A stretch of 64,000 bases of DNA, taken from contig NZ_JASNWE010000005.1 of NCBI RefSeq assembly GCF_030283145.1, positions 124,001-188,000 on the forward strand, given 5' to 3'. The notes below the pieces were generated by a model that searched no databases, was not told the DNA's origin, and saw nothing but the letters and a program-made list of their open reading frames with translations. Shown one piece after another: positions 17,729-24,807 of the stretch. A program made the translations under genes and the position numbers. Within the stretch, counting starts at the first letter, position 1. Every line of letters starts with the position of its first letter. The stretch is from Actinomadura xylanilytica. Its GTDB lineage: Bacteria; Actinomycetota; Actinomycetes; Streptosporangiales; Streptosporangiaceae.

Positions 17729-18828
17729 GACGCCCGCCCGGACGACGGCGCGGTCGCCGCGGGGGAGGCCGGGGCGCGCAGGTCGAAGATGACGTCCTCG
17801 GGCCGGATGTCGGACGGCAGCACCCCGTACTTGCGGAACACCTCGTTCACCGCCCGCACGTACCGGCCGTCGTCCTTACCGGCGGGGCGCGGGACGTTCT
17901 CGTGGCGGGCCTTGGCGAGGTCGTCGGCCAGGCGCGTCCCCGACACCGCCGTCGGGCCCTTCTTGAGGAAGACGTTCTGGAACCGCTCGGGCTCCCGCTT
18001 CTCCTGCCGGGTCAGCTCGCCCAGCACGTCGAGGAGGGTCCTGACGGCCTGTGGGTGCCGGTCGAGCAGCTCGGTCCGGGCGGCCCAGATGTTGACGTCC
18101 TTGTCGGGCAGGTCGCGGCCGTGCACCAGCACCCGGGCGCCCTTCGCGACGACCTGCGGGTAGGCGTCGACGATGGCCCACCAGGCGTCCACCTTGCCGG
18201 TGGAGAACGCCGACGCGCCCTGGACGGGGTTCAGGTAGACGCGCTCGACCTGCTCGGCGGGGATCCCGGCCTGCTGGAGCGCGAGCAGGAGCAGGTACTC
18301 GCCGCGCCCGCCCCTGTTGACCGCGACCTGCTTGCCGACCAGGTCGCGCACCGACCGGACGGGGCTGGACGCGGGCACCACCAGCCCGTCCTCGTGCGGC
18401 GCCGCCGCCGCGGTGACCGGGTCGGTGACCGCGAAGATCTTGATGTCGCGGCTGTTGGCCAGGTAGCCGAGGGCGGGGGAGACGGCCCCCTCCAGGACGT
18501 TCACCGAACCGGAGCGGACCGCGTCGATGGTGGCGGTGAACGAGGCGTACGACCCGCCCCACTCGACCCGGACGCCGGTCGGCTTCAGCCGCTTCTCCAG
18601 GATCCTTTCGCGCTTGGCGTAGGCGAGCGGCCCGGCGTTGCCGGGGTCCTTGAGCTTGAGCACCGCGGCGCCGCGGTCGCCCGCGGATCCGCCCGCCTCG
18701 GCCGCCCCGCCGCAGGCGGCGGCGAGGCTCAGCAGCGCGACCCCGGCGGCGGCGGCGATGAGGCGCCGCCGGCCCGGCTCGATGGCGTGGGTACGGGGGT
18801 CGTCCCCCGGATTGGGGCCTCTCGGCAT
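17725..18828 (-). CDS. ssuA: Exported lipoprotein binding component of the sulfonate-type ABC importer
   Basis: 367 aa. The N-terminus has RRR, a hydrophobic run and the lipobox LAAACGG, so it is a lipid-anchored receptor. The mature part follows the SsuA fold: FTATIDAVRSGSVNVLEGAVSPALGYL, SVRDLVGKQVAVNRGGRGEYLLL, GKVDAWWAIVDAYP. The start at 18828 has GAAGGA upstream. It is the first structural gene after a cysteine leader peptide, as in other actinobacterial sulfur operons. Ligand is probably a sulfonate or other organosulfur compound. Confidence 0.87.
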   Translation of the reverse strand: MPRGPNPGDDPRTHAIEPGRRRLIAAAAGVALLSLAAACGGAAEAGGSAGDRGAAVLKLKDPGNAGPLAYAKRERILEKRLKPTGVRVEWGGSYASFTATIDAVRSGSVNVLEGAVSPALGYLANSRDIKIFAVTDPVTAAAAPHEDGLVVPASSPVRSVRDLVGKQVAVNRGGRGEYLLLLALQQAGIPAEQVERVYLNPVQGASAFSTGKVDAWWAIVDAYPQVVAKGARVLVHGRDLPDKDVNIWAARTELLDRHPQAVRTLLDVLGELTRQEKREPERFQNVFLKKGPTAVSGTRLADDLAKARHENVPRPAGKDDGRYVRAVNEVFRKYGVLPSDIRPEDVIFDLRAPASPAATAPSSGRAS

Positions 18829-18865
18829 GGTGGCACTGTCCTTCACGTGGTTTCGAGCGTGCGGC

Positions 18866-18903
18866 GCCGCCCGGGGGCGTGCGCCGGTCGGGTCCCGGGC
18901 GGC
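18866..18903 (-). promoter_or_regulatory. GC hairpin between leader peptide and ssuA-like gene (candidate attenuator)
   Basis: Perfect 10-bp stem GCCGCCCGGG (18866-18875) / CCCGGGCGGC (18894-18903) with an 18-nt loop, about 50 nt after the leader stop and 37 nt before the first structural gene. The position suits a terminator or ribosome-controlled structure. No T-tract follows, so the mechanism is inference. Confidence 0.5.
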
Positions 18904-18951
18904 AGCGGGCACGGGGCCCGGCGCGGGGACCGAGGGAGAGGGGGGCGTGGC

Positions 18952-19023
18952 TCAGCTACAGAGCGTGCTGTCCAGGCGCATGAGGTCGACCACGCGCCGG
19001 ACGGTCAGGGCGACGTGCGGCAT
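18952..19023 (-). CDS. Cysteine-ended leader peptide of the sulfur operon
   Basis: 23-codon ORF ending in MRLDSTLCS; an internal ATG (18979-18981) would give only those nine residues. Short leader peptides of this form with a penultimate Cys are known upstream of actinobacterial cysteine and sulfonate operons, and cysteine-responsive attenuation through such peptides has been shown in mycobacteria. The predicted transcription start falls almost exactly on its ATG, so it may be read from a leaderless transcript; AGGAAA just upstream is the alternative. Ribosome behaviour at the Cys codon (UGU) when cysteine is scarce would control the downstream hairpin. Too short for standard gene callers. 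Confidence 0.8.
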   Translation of the reverse strand: MPHVALTVRRVVDLMRLDSTLCS

Positions 19024-19025
19024 AT

Positions 19026-19046
19026 TTCCTATAATTCAGGTAGGAA
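19026..19046. promoter_or_regulatory. Inverted repeat TTCCTA-N9-TAGGAA over the sulfur-operon promoter
   Basis: TTCCTA (19026-19031) and TAGGAA (19041-19046) are exact inverted arms in an AT-rich island. They cover the -10 element and the downstream part of the spacer. Probable repressor or activator site for sulfur status; no cognate regulator is adjacent. Confidence 0.55.
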
Positions 19047-19059
19047 TAGCTAAAGTCAA
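19031..19059 (-). promoter_or_regulatory. Promoter of the sulfur operon
   Basis: Minus-strand -35 TTGACT (19059-19054), 17-bp spacer and -10 AATTAT (19036-19031). The start of transcription is expected near 19024, next to the leader-peptide ATG. Sequence from here to 19155 otherwise holds only the regulator's promoter region. Confidence 0.6.
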
Positions 19060-19115
19060 GGCCGGGGCGGCGGGTCGACGGGATGCGGCCCGCTCTCGGC
19101 GTCGGCTCTATACTC

Positions 19116-19131
19116 GTTCGGTAAAGCGAAC
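19116..19131. promoter_or_regulatory. Operator GTTCG-N6-CGAAC upstream of the XRE regulator
   Basis: GTTCGGTAAAGCGAAC is a perfect 5-bp inverted repeat (6 bp with flanking bases apart from one mismatch). It begins just downstream of a -10-like TATACT (19109-19114), so it would cover the transcription start. The same motif lies before the hydroxyproline operon at 19823-19840, pointing to autoregulation. Confidence 0.7.
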
Positions 19132-19155
19132 ATGGGACGAGAGGGGAACGGGCGC

Positions 19156-19767
19156 GTGGTCGCTCCAGGGGAGTCGGTGCGGGACATGCTGGCCGCCAAC
19201 CTCAGGCGGGCCCGGCTGGAGCTGGGCCTGTCGCTGTCCGAGCTGTCCCGCCGGTCGAAGATCGGCAAGGCCACGCTGTCGCAGCTGGAGGCCGGCGCGG
19301 GCAACCCCACCATCGAGACGGTGTTCAGCCTGTCCAGGGCGCTGGAGGTGCCGATCTCCGACCTGCTCGACCAGCGCCGGGCGACCGGCCTGACCGTGGT
19401 GCGGGCCGCCGACGTCGAGGTGCTCCGCGGCGAGGGCGTCGACCTGCGGCCCCTGCGCGGGCTGGAGGCCGGCGGCGCGATCGTCGAGGTGTACGACCAG
19501 CAGGTCCGGGCCGGGTCGCGGCAGGACTCCCTCGGGCACGTCGGCACCGAGCACACCGTCGTCCAGGACGGCCGGCTCGGCGTTCGGGTCGACGGCCGGG
19601 AGGTCGAGCTCGGGCCGGGCGACTACGTCGGCTTCGACGCGCTGCTCCCGCACTCCTACATCGCCCTCGACGGCCTCGTGCGCTCGGTACTGCTGCTCCA
19701 GTACCGTTCTGACCAGCGGCTCGACTCCAGCGACCCGCACGCGCCCGGCGTCCCGCAGGTGCCCTGA
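19156..19767 (+). CDS. XRE-family regulator with C-terminal cupin domain
   Basis: 203 aa from GTG at 19156; GAGAGGGGAA at 19139-19148 supports this start over the ATG at 19132, which lies at the edge of the operator. The N-terminal helix-turn-helix (LSLSELSRRSKIGKATLSQLE) is of the lambda-repressor type and the C-terminal half is a cupin beta-barrel (residues GHVGTEHTVVQDGRLGV and VELGPGDYVGFDALLPHSY) likely to bind the inducer. Immediately precedes the hydroxyproline operon on the same strand and shares an operator with it, so it is its probable local regulator. Confidence 0.85.
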   Translation: MVAPGESVRDMLAANLRRARLELGLSLSELSRRSKIGKATLSQLEAGAGNPTIETVFSLSRALEVPISDLLDQRRATGLTVVRAADVEVLRGEGVDLRPLRGLEAGGAIVEVYDQQVRAGSRQDSLGHVGTEHTVVQDGRLGVRVDGREVELGPGDYVGFDALLPHSYIALDGLVRSVLLLQYRSDQRLDSSDPHAPGVPQVP

Positions 19768-19786
19768 CGCCACTCCCCGGCGGCCG

Positions 19787-19816
19787 TTGACATCGTCCGG
19801 CCGCCCGTCGTACTCT
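19787..19816 (+). promoter_or_regulatory. Promoter of the hydroxyproline operon
   Basis: Perfect -35 TTGACA (19787-19792), 18-bp spacer and a weak -10 TACTCT (19811-19816). The expected start falls within the operator at 19823-19840. Confidence 0.55.
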
Positions 19817-19822
19817 CCAAGT

Positions 19823-19840
19823 CGTTCGGTTTATCGAACG
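19823..19840. promoter_or_regulatory. Operator CGTTCG-N6-CGAACG before the hydroxyproline operon
   Basis: CGTTCGGTTTATCGAACG has perfect 6-bp arms and matches the site at 19116-19131. It overlaps the predicted transcription start, the position of a repressor block. Confidence 0.75.
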
Positions 19841-19860
19841 AGAATCGAGGGGACGGGCTG

Positions 19861-21042
19861 ATGGGCGCGACGCGGGTCGTGGTGCTGGGCGCCGGGATCA
19901 TCGGTGCGGCCTGCGCCCGCGAGCTGGCGCTGGCGGGCCTCGCGGTCACCGTCGTCGAGCGGGGCGCCCCGGCGGCGGCGACCACCGCGCACGGCGAGGG
20001 CAACGTCCTGGTCTCCGACAAGGGCCCCGGCCCCGAGCTCGACCTGGCGCTGCTGTCCCGGCGGCTGTGGCCCGGGGTGCTGGACGCCGTCGCCGCGCAC
20101 CTCCCGGAGGCCGCCGCCGCCGTCGAATGGGAGCCCAAGGGCGGCATCGTGGTCGCCACCACCGCCGGCGGGGCCCGCGAGCTGGAGCGCTTCGCCGCCG
20201 CGCAGCGCGAGGCCGGCGTCACCGCCGAGCCCCTCGACGCCGCCGCGCTCGCCGCGGCCGAGCCCCACCTCACCCGCGACTTCGCCCTCGCCGTCCACTA
20301 CCCCGGCGACGCGCAGGTGCAGCCCGCCGGCACCGCGACCGCGCTGCTCGCGGACGCGCTGCGCGCCGGCGCCGTCCTGCGCGCGGGCTGCGAGGTGCTC
20401 GGCGCCGACACCGCCGGCGGCCGGATCACCGCCGTCCGCACCTCCACCGGGACGATCGGCGCCGACGCCGTCGTGAACGCCGCCGGACCCTGGTCCGGCG
20501 AGACCGCCCGCCGCCTCGGCGCCCCCGTCGACGTCCGGCCCCGGCGCGGCGAGGTCCTGGTCACCGCGCCCATGCCGCCCACCGTCTTCCACAAGGTCTA
20601 CGACGCCGACTACGTCGGCGCGGTCGGCAGCGGCGCCGGCGACCTCCAGGCGTCGGCGGTGGTGGAGTCGACCCGCGCCGGGACGATCCTGCTCGGCTCC
20701 TCGCGCCGCCGCGTCGGGTTCGACGAGCGGATCCGCCCCGGGGTGCTGTCGGTCATCGCGGGCAAGGCGCTGCGGCTGTTCCCGTCCCTCGCGGGCGCCA
20801 CGGTGATGCGGGCCTACGGCGGGTTCCGGCCCTACGTCCCCGACCACCTGCCGGTCATCGGCCCCGACCCCCGGCTGGACGGCCTCTGGCACGCCACCGG
20901 CCACGAGGGCGCCGGGATCGGCCTGTCGGCCGGCACCGCCCGGCTGCTCGCCGACCTGATGCTCGGCCGCGACCCGGCGATGGACCCCGCCCCGTTCCGC
21001 GCCGACCGTCCCGCCGTGCTGTCCGAAGGAGAGAGCCGATGA
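19861..21042 (+). CDS. D-hydroxyproline dehydrogenase, DAO-family FAD subunit
   Basis: 393 aa. N-terminal FAD-binding VVVLGAGIIGAACARELA and C-terminal HATGHEGAGIGLSAGTARLLADL are those of the D-amino-acid oxidase/glycine-oxidase family, close to HcnC-type subunits. With the next two genes it forms the three-subunit enzyme known for cis-4-hydroxy-D-proline oxidation to 1-pyrroline-4-hydroxy-2-carboxylate. The stop overlaps the next start as ATGA. Preceded by GAGGGG. Confidence 0.88.
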   Translation: MGATRVVVLGAGIIGAACARELALAGLAVTVVERGAPAAATTAHGEGNVLVSDKGPGPELDLALLSRRLWPGVLDAVAAHLPEAAAAVEWEPKGGIVVATTAGGARELERFAAAQREAGVTAEPLDAAALAAAEPHLTRDFALAVHYPGDAQVQPAGTATALLADALRAGAVLRAGCEVLGADTAGGRITAVRTSTGTIGADAVVNAAGPWSGETARRLGAPVDVRPRRGEVLVTAPMPPTVFHKVYDADYVGAVGSGAGDLQASAVVESTRAGTILLGSSRRRVGFDERIRPGVLSVIAGKALRLFPSLAGATVMRAYGGFRPYVPDHLPVIGPDPRLDGLWHATGHEGAGIGLSAGTARLLADLMLGRDPAMDPAPFRADRPAVLSEGESR

Positions 21043-21356
21043 GCCCGAGAATCGTGCCCGCCTCGTCCGACGCCGCGCGCCGCCGCGACACGCCCCTGCA
21101 GATCACCGTGGACGGCGCGGCCGTCGCCGGCGTCGAGGGGCAGACCGTCGCGGGCGTGCTGCTGGCCGCGGGCCGCCGGTCCTGGCGCGCCGGGCCGTCC
21201 GGCGCGCCGCGCGGGGTGTTCTGCGGCATCGGCGCCTGCTTCGACTGCCTGGTCACCGTCAACGGCGAGCGCGACGTCCGCGCCTGCCGCCGCCGCGCCG
21301 TGGACGGCGACGCCGTCTCCACCCAGTCCCGCGCCGGGACGGGGGAGCCCCGATGA
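21039..21356 (+). CDS. D-hydroxyproline dehydrogenase, small [2Fe-2S] subunit
   Basis: 105 aa ferredoxin-like subunit. The cluster ligands are visible in CGIGACFDC plus a later Cys in RDVRACRR, the plant-type 2Fe-2S spacing. Similar to HcnA and to the N-terminal part of sarcosine oxidase alpha. Overlaps both neighbours by 4 bp (ATGA each side), which fixes start and end and suggests equimolar synthesis. Confidence 0.87.
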   Translation: MSPRIVPASSDAARRRDTPLQITVDGAAVAGVEGQTVAGVLLAAGRRSWRAGPSGAPRGVFCGIGACFDCLVTVNGERDVRACRRRAVDGDAVSTQSRAGTGEPR

Positions 21357-22825
21357 CCCGGCACGTGGTGATCGTCGGTGCCGGGCCCGCCGGGCTGGCC
21401 GCCGCCGCGTCCGCGCTGCGCGCCGGGGCCCGGGTGACGCTGCTCGACACCGCCGAGCGGCCCGGCGGCCAGTACCACCGGATGCTCCCGGACGCCTACC
21501 GGGCCGAACGGAACGGCCGGCTGCACCACGGCTGGGCCAGGTTCGACCGGCTGCGCCGGCACGTGCTCGGGCATCCGCGCTGCGCGTGGTGGCCGGAGAG
21601 CGCCGTGTGGTCGCTGGAACGGTCTGACCCCGGCGACCCGGCGCCGCCGCTCGTGCACGTCCTGCGCGGCCCCGCCGACGGCGCCGGCCGCGACCGCCTC
21701 GTCCTGCGGCCGGACGCGCTCGTCCTGGCGCCCGGCGCGCACGACCGCGTCCTGCCGTTCCCCGGCTGGGACCTGCCGGGCGTCTACACCGCCGGCGCCG
21801 CGCAGGCCCTCGCCAAGGGCGAGCGCGTCGTGGTCGGCGACCGCGTCGTGATCGGCGGCGCCGGGCCGTTCCTGCTCCCGGTGGCGGCCTCCCTGATCGA
21901 GGCCGGCTCGGCAGTGCTGGCGGTGCTGGAGGCCAACCCCGCCCGCACCGTCGCGCGCGGCTGGGGGCGCCGCCCCTGGGAACTGGCCCCGCAGGCGGGC
22001 AAGGCCGGCGAGCTCGCCGAGTACGCCGCACTCCTCGCCCGGCACCGCGTCCCCTACCGGACGGGCCGTGCGGTCGTCGAGGCCCGCGGCGACGGGCGCG
22101 TGGAGGAGGTCGTCACCGCCCGGCTCCGCGCCGACTGGTCGGTGCTCCCCGGCACCGAGCGCGTGGTCGCGGTGGACGCGGCCTGCGTCTCGCACGGCTT
22201 CAGCCCCCAGCTCGAGCTGCCGGCCGCGGCCGGATGCGCCCTGCGCGACACCGCGTCCGGCCCGTTCACCGAGGTGGACGGCGACCAGCTCACCAGCGTC
22301 CCCGGCGTGTACGCGGCCGGGGAGATCACCGGGATCGCGGGCGCCCCGGCGGCCCGCGCCGAGGGACTGCTCGCCGGGTGGCTCGCCGCCGGGGGAGCGC
22401 CCGCCGCGCCGGAGCTCCGCCCGCTGCGCCGGGCCCGCGACCGGGCCCGCGCGTTCGCCGGACGGCTCGCCGCCGCGCACCCGATCGGGGCCGGCTGGCC
22501 CGGCTGGCTGCGCGCCGACACCGTCGTGTGCCGCTGCGAGGAGACCGACTTCGGGACGCTGTGCCGCGCCGCCGACGACCGCGCGGGCGGCGCCGCCCGC
22601 GCGGTCAAGCTCGGCACCCGGGCCGGACTCGGCCCCTGCCAGGCGCGGATCTGCGGCCCCACCGTCGCCGAGCTCCTGCGCCGCCGCGCCGCCGGCGCCC
22701 CGGGCCGTCCGGCCGAGGGGCTGGCGCCCGCGACCCCGCACCACAGGCCCATCGCCCAGCCCATCCGGCTCGGCGAGCTCGCCCGTCCCCCCAGGGACCC
22801 CCACGAGAAGGAGAACACCCCATGA
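21353..22825 (+). CDS. D-hydroxyproline dehydrogenase, pyridine-nucleotide-disulfide-type FAD subunit
   Basis: 490 aa. FAD-binding VVIVGAGPAGLAAAASALRAG at the start (shown in part), a second dinucleotide site (VVIGGAGPFLLPVA) and GVYAAGEITGIAG for the FAD ribityl end. The C-terminus carries a BFD-like [2Fe-2S] motif with Cys in CRCEETDF and GPCQARICGP. This is the HcnB-type subunit; it passes electrons from the DAO-like subunit through the iron-sulfur centres to an acceptor. Fourth gene of the regulon, overlapping both neighbours. Confidence 0.87.
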   Translation: MTRHVVIVGAGPAGLAAAASALRAGARVTLLDTAERPGGQYHRMLPDAYRAERNGRLHHGWARFDRLRRHVLGHPRCAWWPESAVWSLERSDPGDPAPPLVHVLRGPADGAGRDRLVLRPDALVLAPGAHDRVLPFPGWDLPGVYTAGAAQALAKGERVVVGDRVVIGGAGPFLLPVAASLIEAGSAVLAVLEANPARTVARGWGRRPWELAPQAGKAGELAEYAALLARHRVPYRTGRAVVEARGDGRVEEVVTARLRADWSVLPGTERVVAVDAACVSHGFSPQLELPAAAGCALRDTASGPFTEVDGDQLTSVPGVYAAGEITGIAGAPAARAEGLLAGWLAAGGAPAAPELRPLRRARDRARAFAGRLAAAHPIGAGWPGWLRADTVVCRCEETDFGTLCRAADDRAGGAARAVKLGTRAGLGPCQARICGPTVAELLRRRAAGAPGRPAEGLAPATPHHRPIAQPIRLGELARPPRDPHEKENTP

Positions 22826-23754
22826 GCGGCGAGAAGAAGGCCCTGAGCCTCGGCGGTGTGATCGTGGCCACGGCGCTGCCGTACCGCGAGGACGCCTCCG
22901 CACCCGCCGGCCTCGCGGTCGACTACGACCGCTTCGCCGAGCACTGCCGGTGGCTGGTCGACAACGGCTGCCGCGGCGTCGGCCCGAACGGCTCCCTCGG
23001 CGAGTACTCCTCGCTGACCGACCAGGAGCGCCGTCAGGTCGCCCGCACCGCCGTCGAGACCGTCGGCCGGGACGGCGTCGTGGTCGTCGGGGTGCACGGC
23101 CCCGGCGCGCACCAGGCCCGGCACTGGACCGAGATCGCCGCCGAGGACGGCGCCGACGGCGTGCTGTGCCTCCCGCCGACGATGTACCGCGCCAACCGCG
23201 GCGAGATCATCGGGCACTTCGCGGCGGTCGCCTCGGTCGGCCTGCCGGTCATGGTCTACAACAACCCGATCGACACCAAGGTCGACCTGACCCCCGACCT
23301 GCTCGCCGAGCTCGCGCAGCTCGACAACGTGGTCGCGGTCAAGGAGTTCTCCGGCGACGTCCGCCGCGTCCTGGAGATCAAGGAGAAGGCGCCCGGCCTG
23401 GAGGTCGTCGCGGGTGCCGACGACGTCACCCTCGAAGCGCTGCTGATGGGCGCGACGGGCTGGTTCGCCGGTTTCCCGAACGTGTTCCCCGCCGAGTCCG
23501 CGCTGCTGTACGACCTGGCCGTCGCCGGGAGGCTGGAGGAGGCGCGGGCGCTGTACGAGCCGCTCGTCGCCGCGTTCCGCTGGGACTCGCGGGTCGAGTT
23601 CGTCCAGGCGATCAAGCTCGGGATGGAGCAGGTCGGCCGGTACGGCGGCCCGTGCCGCCCGCCGCGCGGCCCGCTCACCGACGCGCACCGCGCGGGCGTC
23701 ACCGCCGACATGACCCGCGCCATCGACGCGCTGCGAGAGCGCAAGGGGGCCTGA
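22822..23754 (+). CDS. 1-pyrroline-4-hydroxy-2-carboxylate deaminase (DapA family)
   Basis: 310 aa class I aldolase/dehydratase fold. Schiff-base Lys174 in VVAVKEFSGD and the catalytic Tyr146 in VMVYNNP are present, as is GPNGSLGEYSSLT. In this operon its job is deamination and dehydration of 1-pyrroline-4-hydroxy-2-carboxylate to alpha-ketoglutarate semialdehyde rather than lysine synthesis. A true dihydrodipicolinate synthase would not be expected between hydroxyproline enzymes. The start overlaps the previous stop by 4 bp and its stop overlaps the next start (TGATG). Confidence 0.87.
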   Translation: MSGEKKALSLGGVIVATALPYREDASAPAGLAVDYDRFAEHCRWLVDNGCRGVGPNGSLGEYSSLTDQERRQVARTAVETVGRDGVVVVGVHGPGAHQARHWTEIAAEDGADGVLCLPPTMYRANRGEIIGHFAAVASVGLPVMVYNNPIDTKVDLTPDLLAELAQLDNVVAVKEFSGDVRRVLEIKEKAPGLEVVAGADDVTLEALLMGATGWFAGFPNVFPAESALLYDLAVAGRLEEARALYEPLVAAFRWDSRVEFVQAIKLGMEQVGRYGGPCRPPRGPLTDAHRAGVTADMTRAIDALRERKGA

Positions 23755-24755
23755 TGCGCTCGGTCCGCACCCTGTCCGCGGTCGACTCGCACACCGAGGG
23801 CATGCCCACCCGGGTGGTCACCGGCGGCGTCCCGCCGATCCCGGGCGCCACCATGGCGGACCGGCGCCGCTTCGCCGTCGACAACCTCGACGGGCTGCGC
23901 CGGTTCCTGATGGACGAGCCGCGCGGGCACCCCGCGATGAGCGGCGCGCTCCTCCAGCCGCCGTCCCGCGAGGACGCCGACTGGGGCGTGGTCTACATCG
24001 AGGTCAGCGGGTTCCTTCCGATGTGCGGGCACGGCACGATCGGCGTCGCCACCGTGCTGGTGGAGACCGGCATGGTGGAGGTGACCGAGCCCGAGACGAT
24101 CGTCCGGCTGGACACCCCGGCCGGGCTGGTCGAGGCGCGGGTCGCCGTCCGCGACGGGCGGGCCGAGCACGTCACCCTGCGCAACGTCCCCTCGTTCGCC
24201 GCCGAGCTGGGCGCGGCCGTCACCGTGCCCGGCCTCGGCGAGGTCGGCTACGACATGGCCTACGGCGGCAACTTCTACGCCATCGTCGACCTGGCCTCGA
24301 TCGGGCTGCCGTTCGACCGGGCCCGCAAGGACGACATCCTGCGGGCGGGCCTGGACATCATGGCCGCCGTGAACGAGCAGAACCGCCCCGTCCACCCCGG
24401 GGACCCGCTGATCGGGGGCTGCAAGCACGTGCAGTTCCTGGCCCCCGGGTCGGACGCCCGGCGCTCGCGCAACGCCATGGCGATCCATCCCGGCTGGTTC
24501 GACCGGTCGCCGTGCGGCACCGGCACGTCCGCGCGGATGGCGCAGCTCCACGCGCGCGGCGAGCTGCCGCTCGGCGCCGAGTTCGTGAACGAGTCGTTCA
24601 TCGGCACCCGGTTCACCGGGCGGCTCGTCGGCACGGCGGAGGCCGGCGGCCGGCCCGCGGTCGTCCCGGAGTTCTCCGGGCGGGCCTGGATCACCGGCAC
24701 CGCGAACTACATGCTCGACCCCGCTGACCCCTTCCCCGAGGGCTTCGTCCTCTAG
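23754..24755 (+). CDS. 4-hydroxyproline 2-epimerase (proline racemase family)
   Basis: 333 aa. Interconverts trans-4-hydroxy-L-proline and cis-4-hydroxy-D-proline, the entry step. Both catalytic cysteines are present: Cys91 in MCGHGTIG and Cys254 in SPCGTGTSA, so it is an epimerase or racemase and not a Cys/Thr-type dehydratase. SHTEGMPTRVV near the start is also typical. Start codon overlaps the previous stop by one base. Confidence 0.9.
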   Translation: MRSVRTLSAVDSHTEGMPTRVVTGGVPPIPGATMADRRRFAVDNLDGLRRFLMDEPRGHPAMSGALLQPPSREDADWGVVYIEVSGFLPMCGHGTIGVATVLVETGMVEVTEPETIVRLDTPAGLVEARVAVRDGRAEHVTLRNVPSFAAELGAAVTVPGLGEVGYDMAYGGNFYAIVDLASIGLPFDRARKDDILRAGLDIMAAVNEQNRPVHPGDPLIGGCKHVQFLAPGSDARRSRNAMAIHPGWFDRSPCGTGTSARMAQLHARGELPLGAEFVNESFIGTRFTGRLVGTAEAGGRPAVVPEFSGRAWITGTANYMLDPADPFPEGFVL

Positions 24756-24807
24756 CGACGGGCCGCACCACCCGGGACGAGCACCGCACCGACGAAGGGA
24801 GCATGTC

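Noticed and set aside
19030..19035. Perfect TATAAT on the plus strand, possible -10 box for the XRE regulator
   Set aside because: No -35 is placed 16-19 bp upstream and it lies over 120 bp from the regulator start; the same bases are better explained as part of the minus-strand promoter and inverted repeat. TATACT at 19109-19114 suits the regulator better.
22822..23754. Dihydrodipicolinate synthase (dapA) of lysine synthesis
   Set aside because: Fold and Schiff-base Lys fit the family, but the gene overlaps hydroxyproline-pathway genes on both sides, so the 1-pyrroline-4-hydroxy-2-carboxylate deaminase role is preferred.
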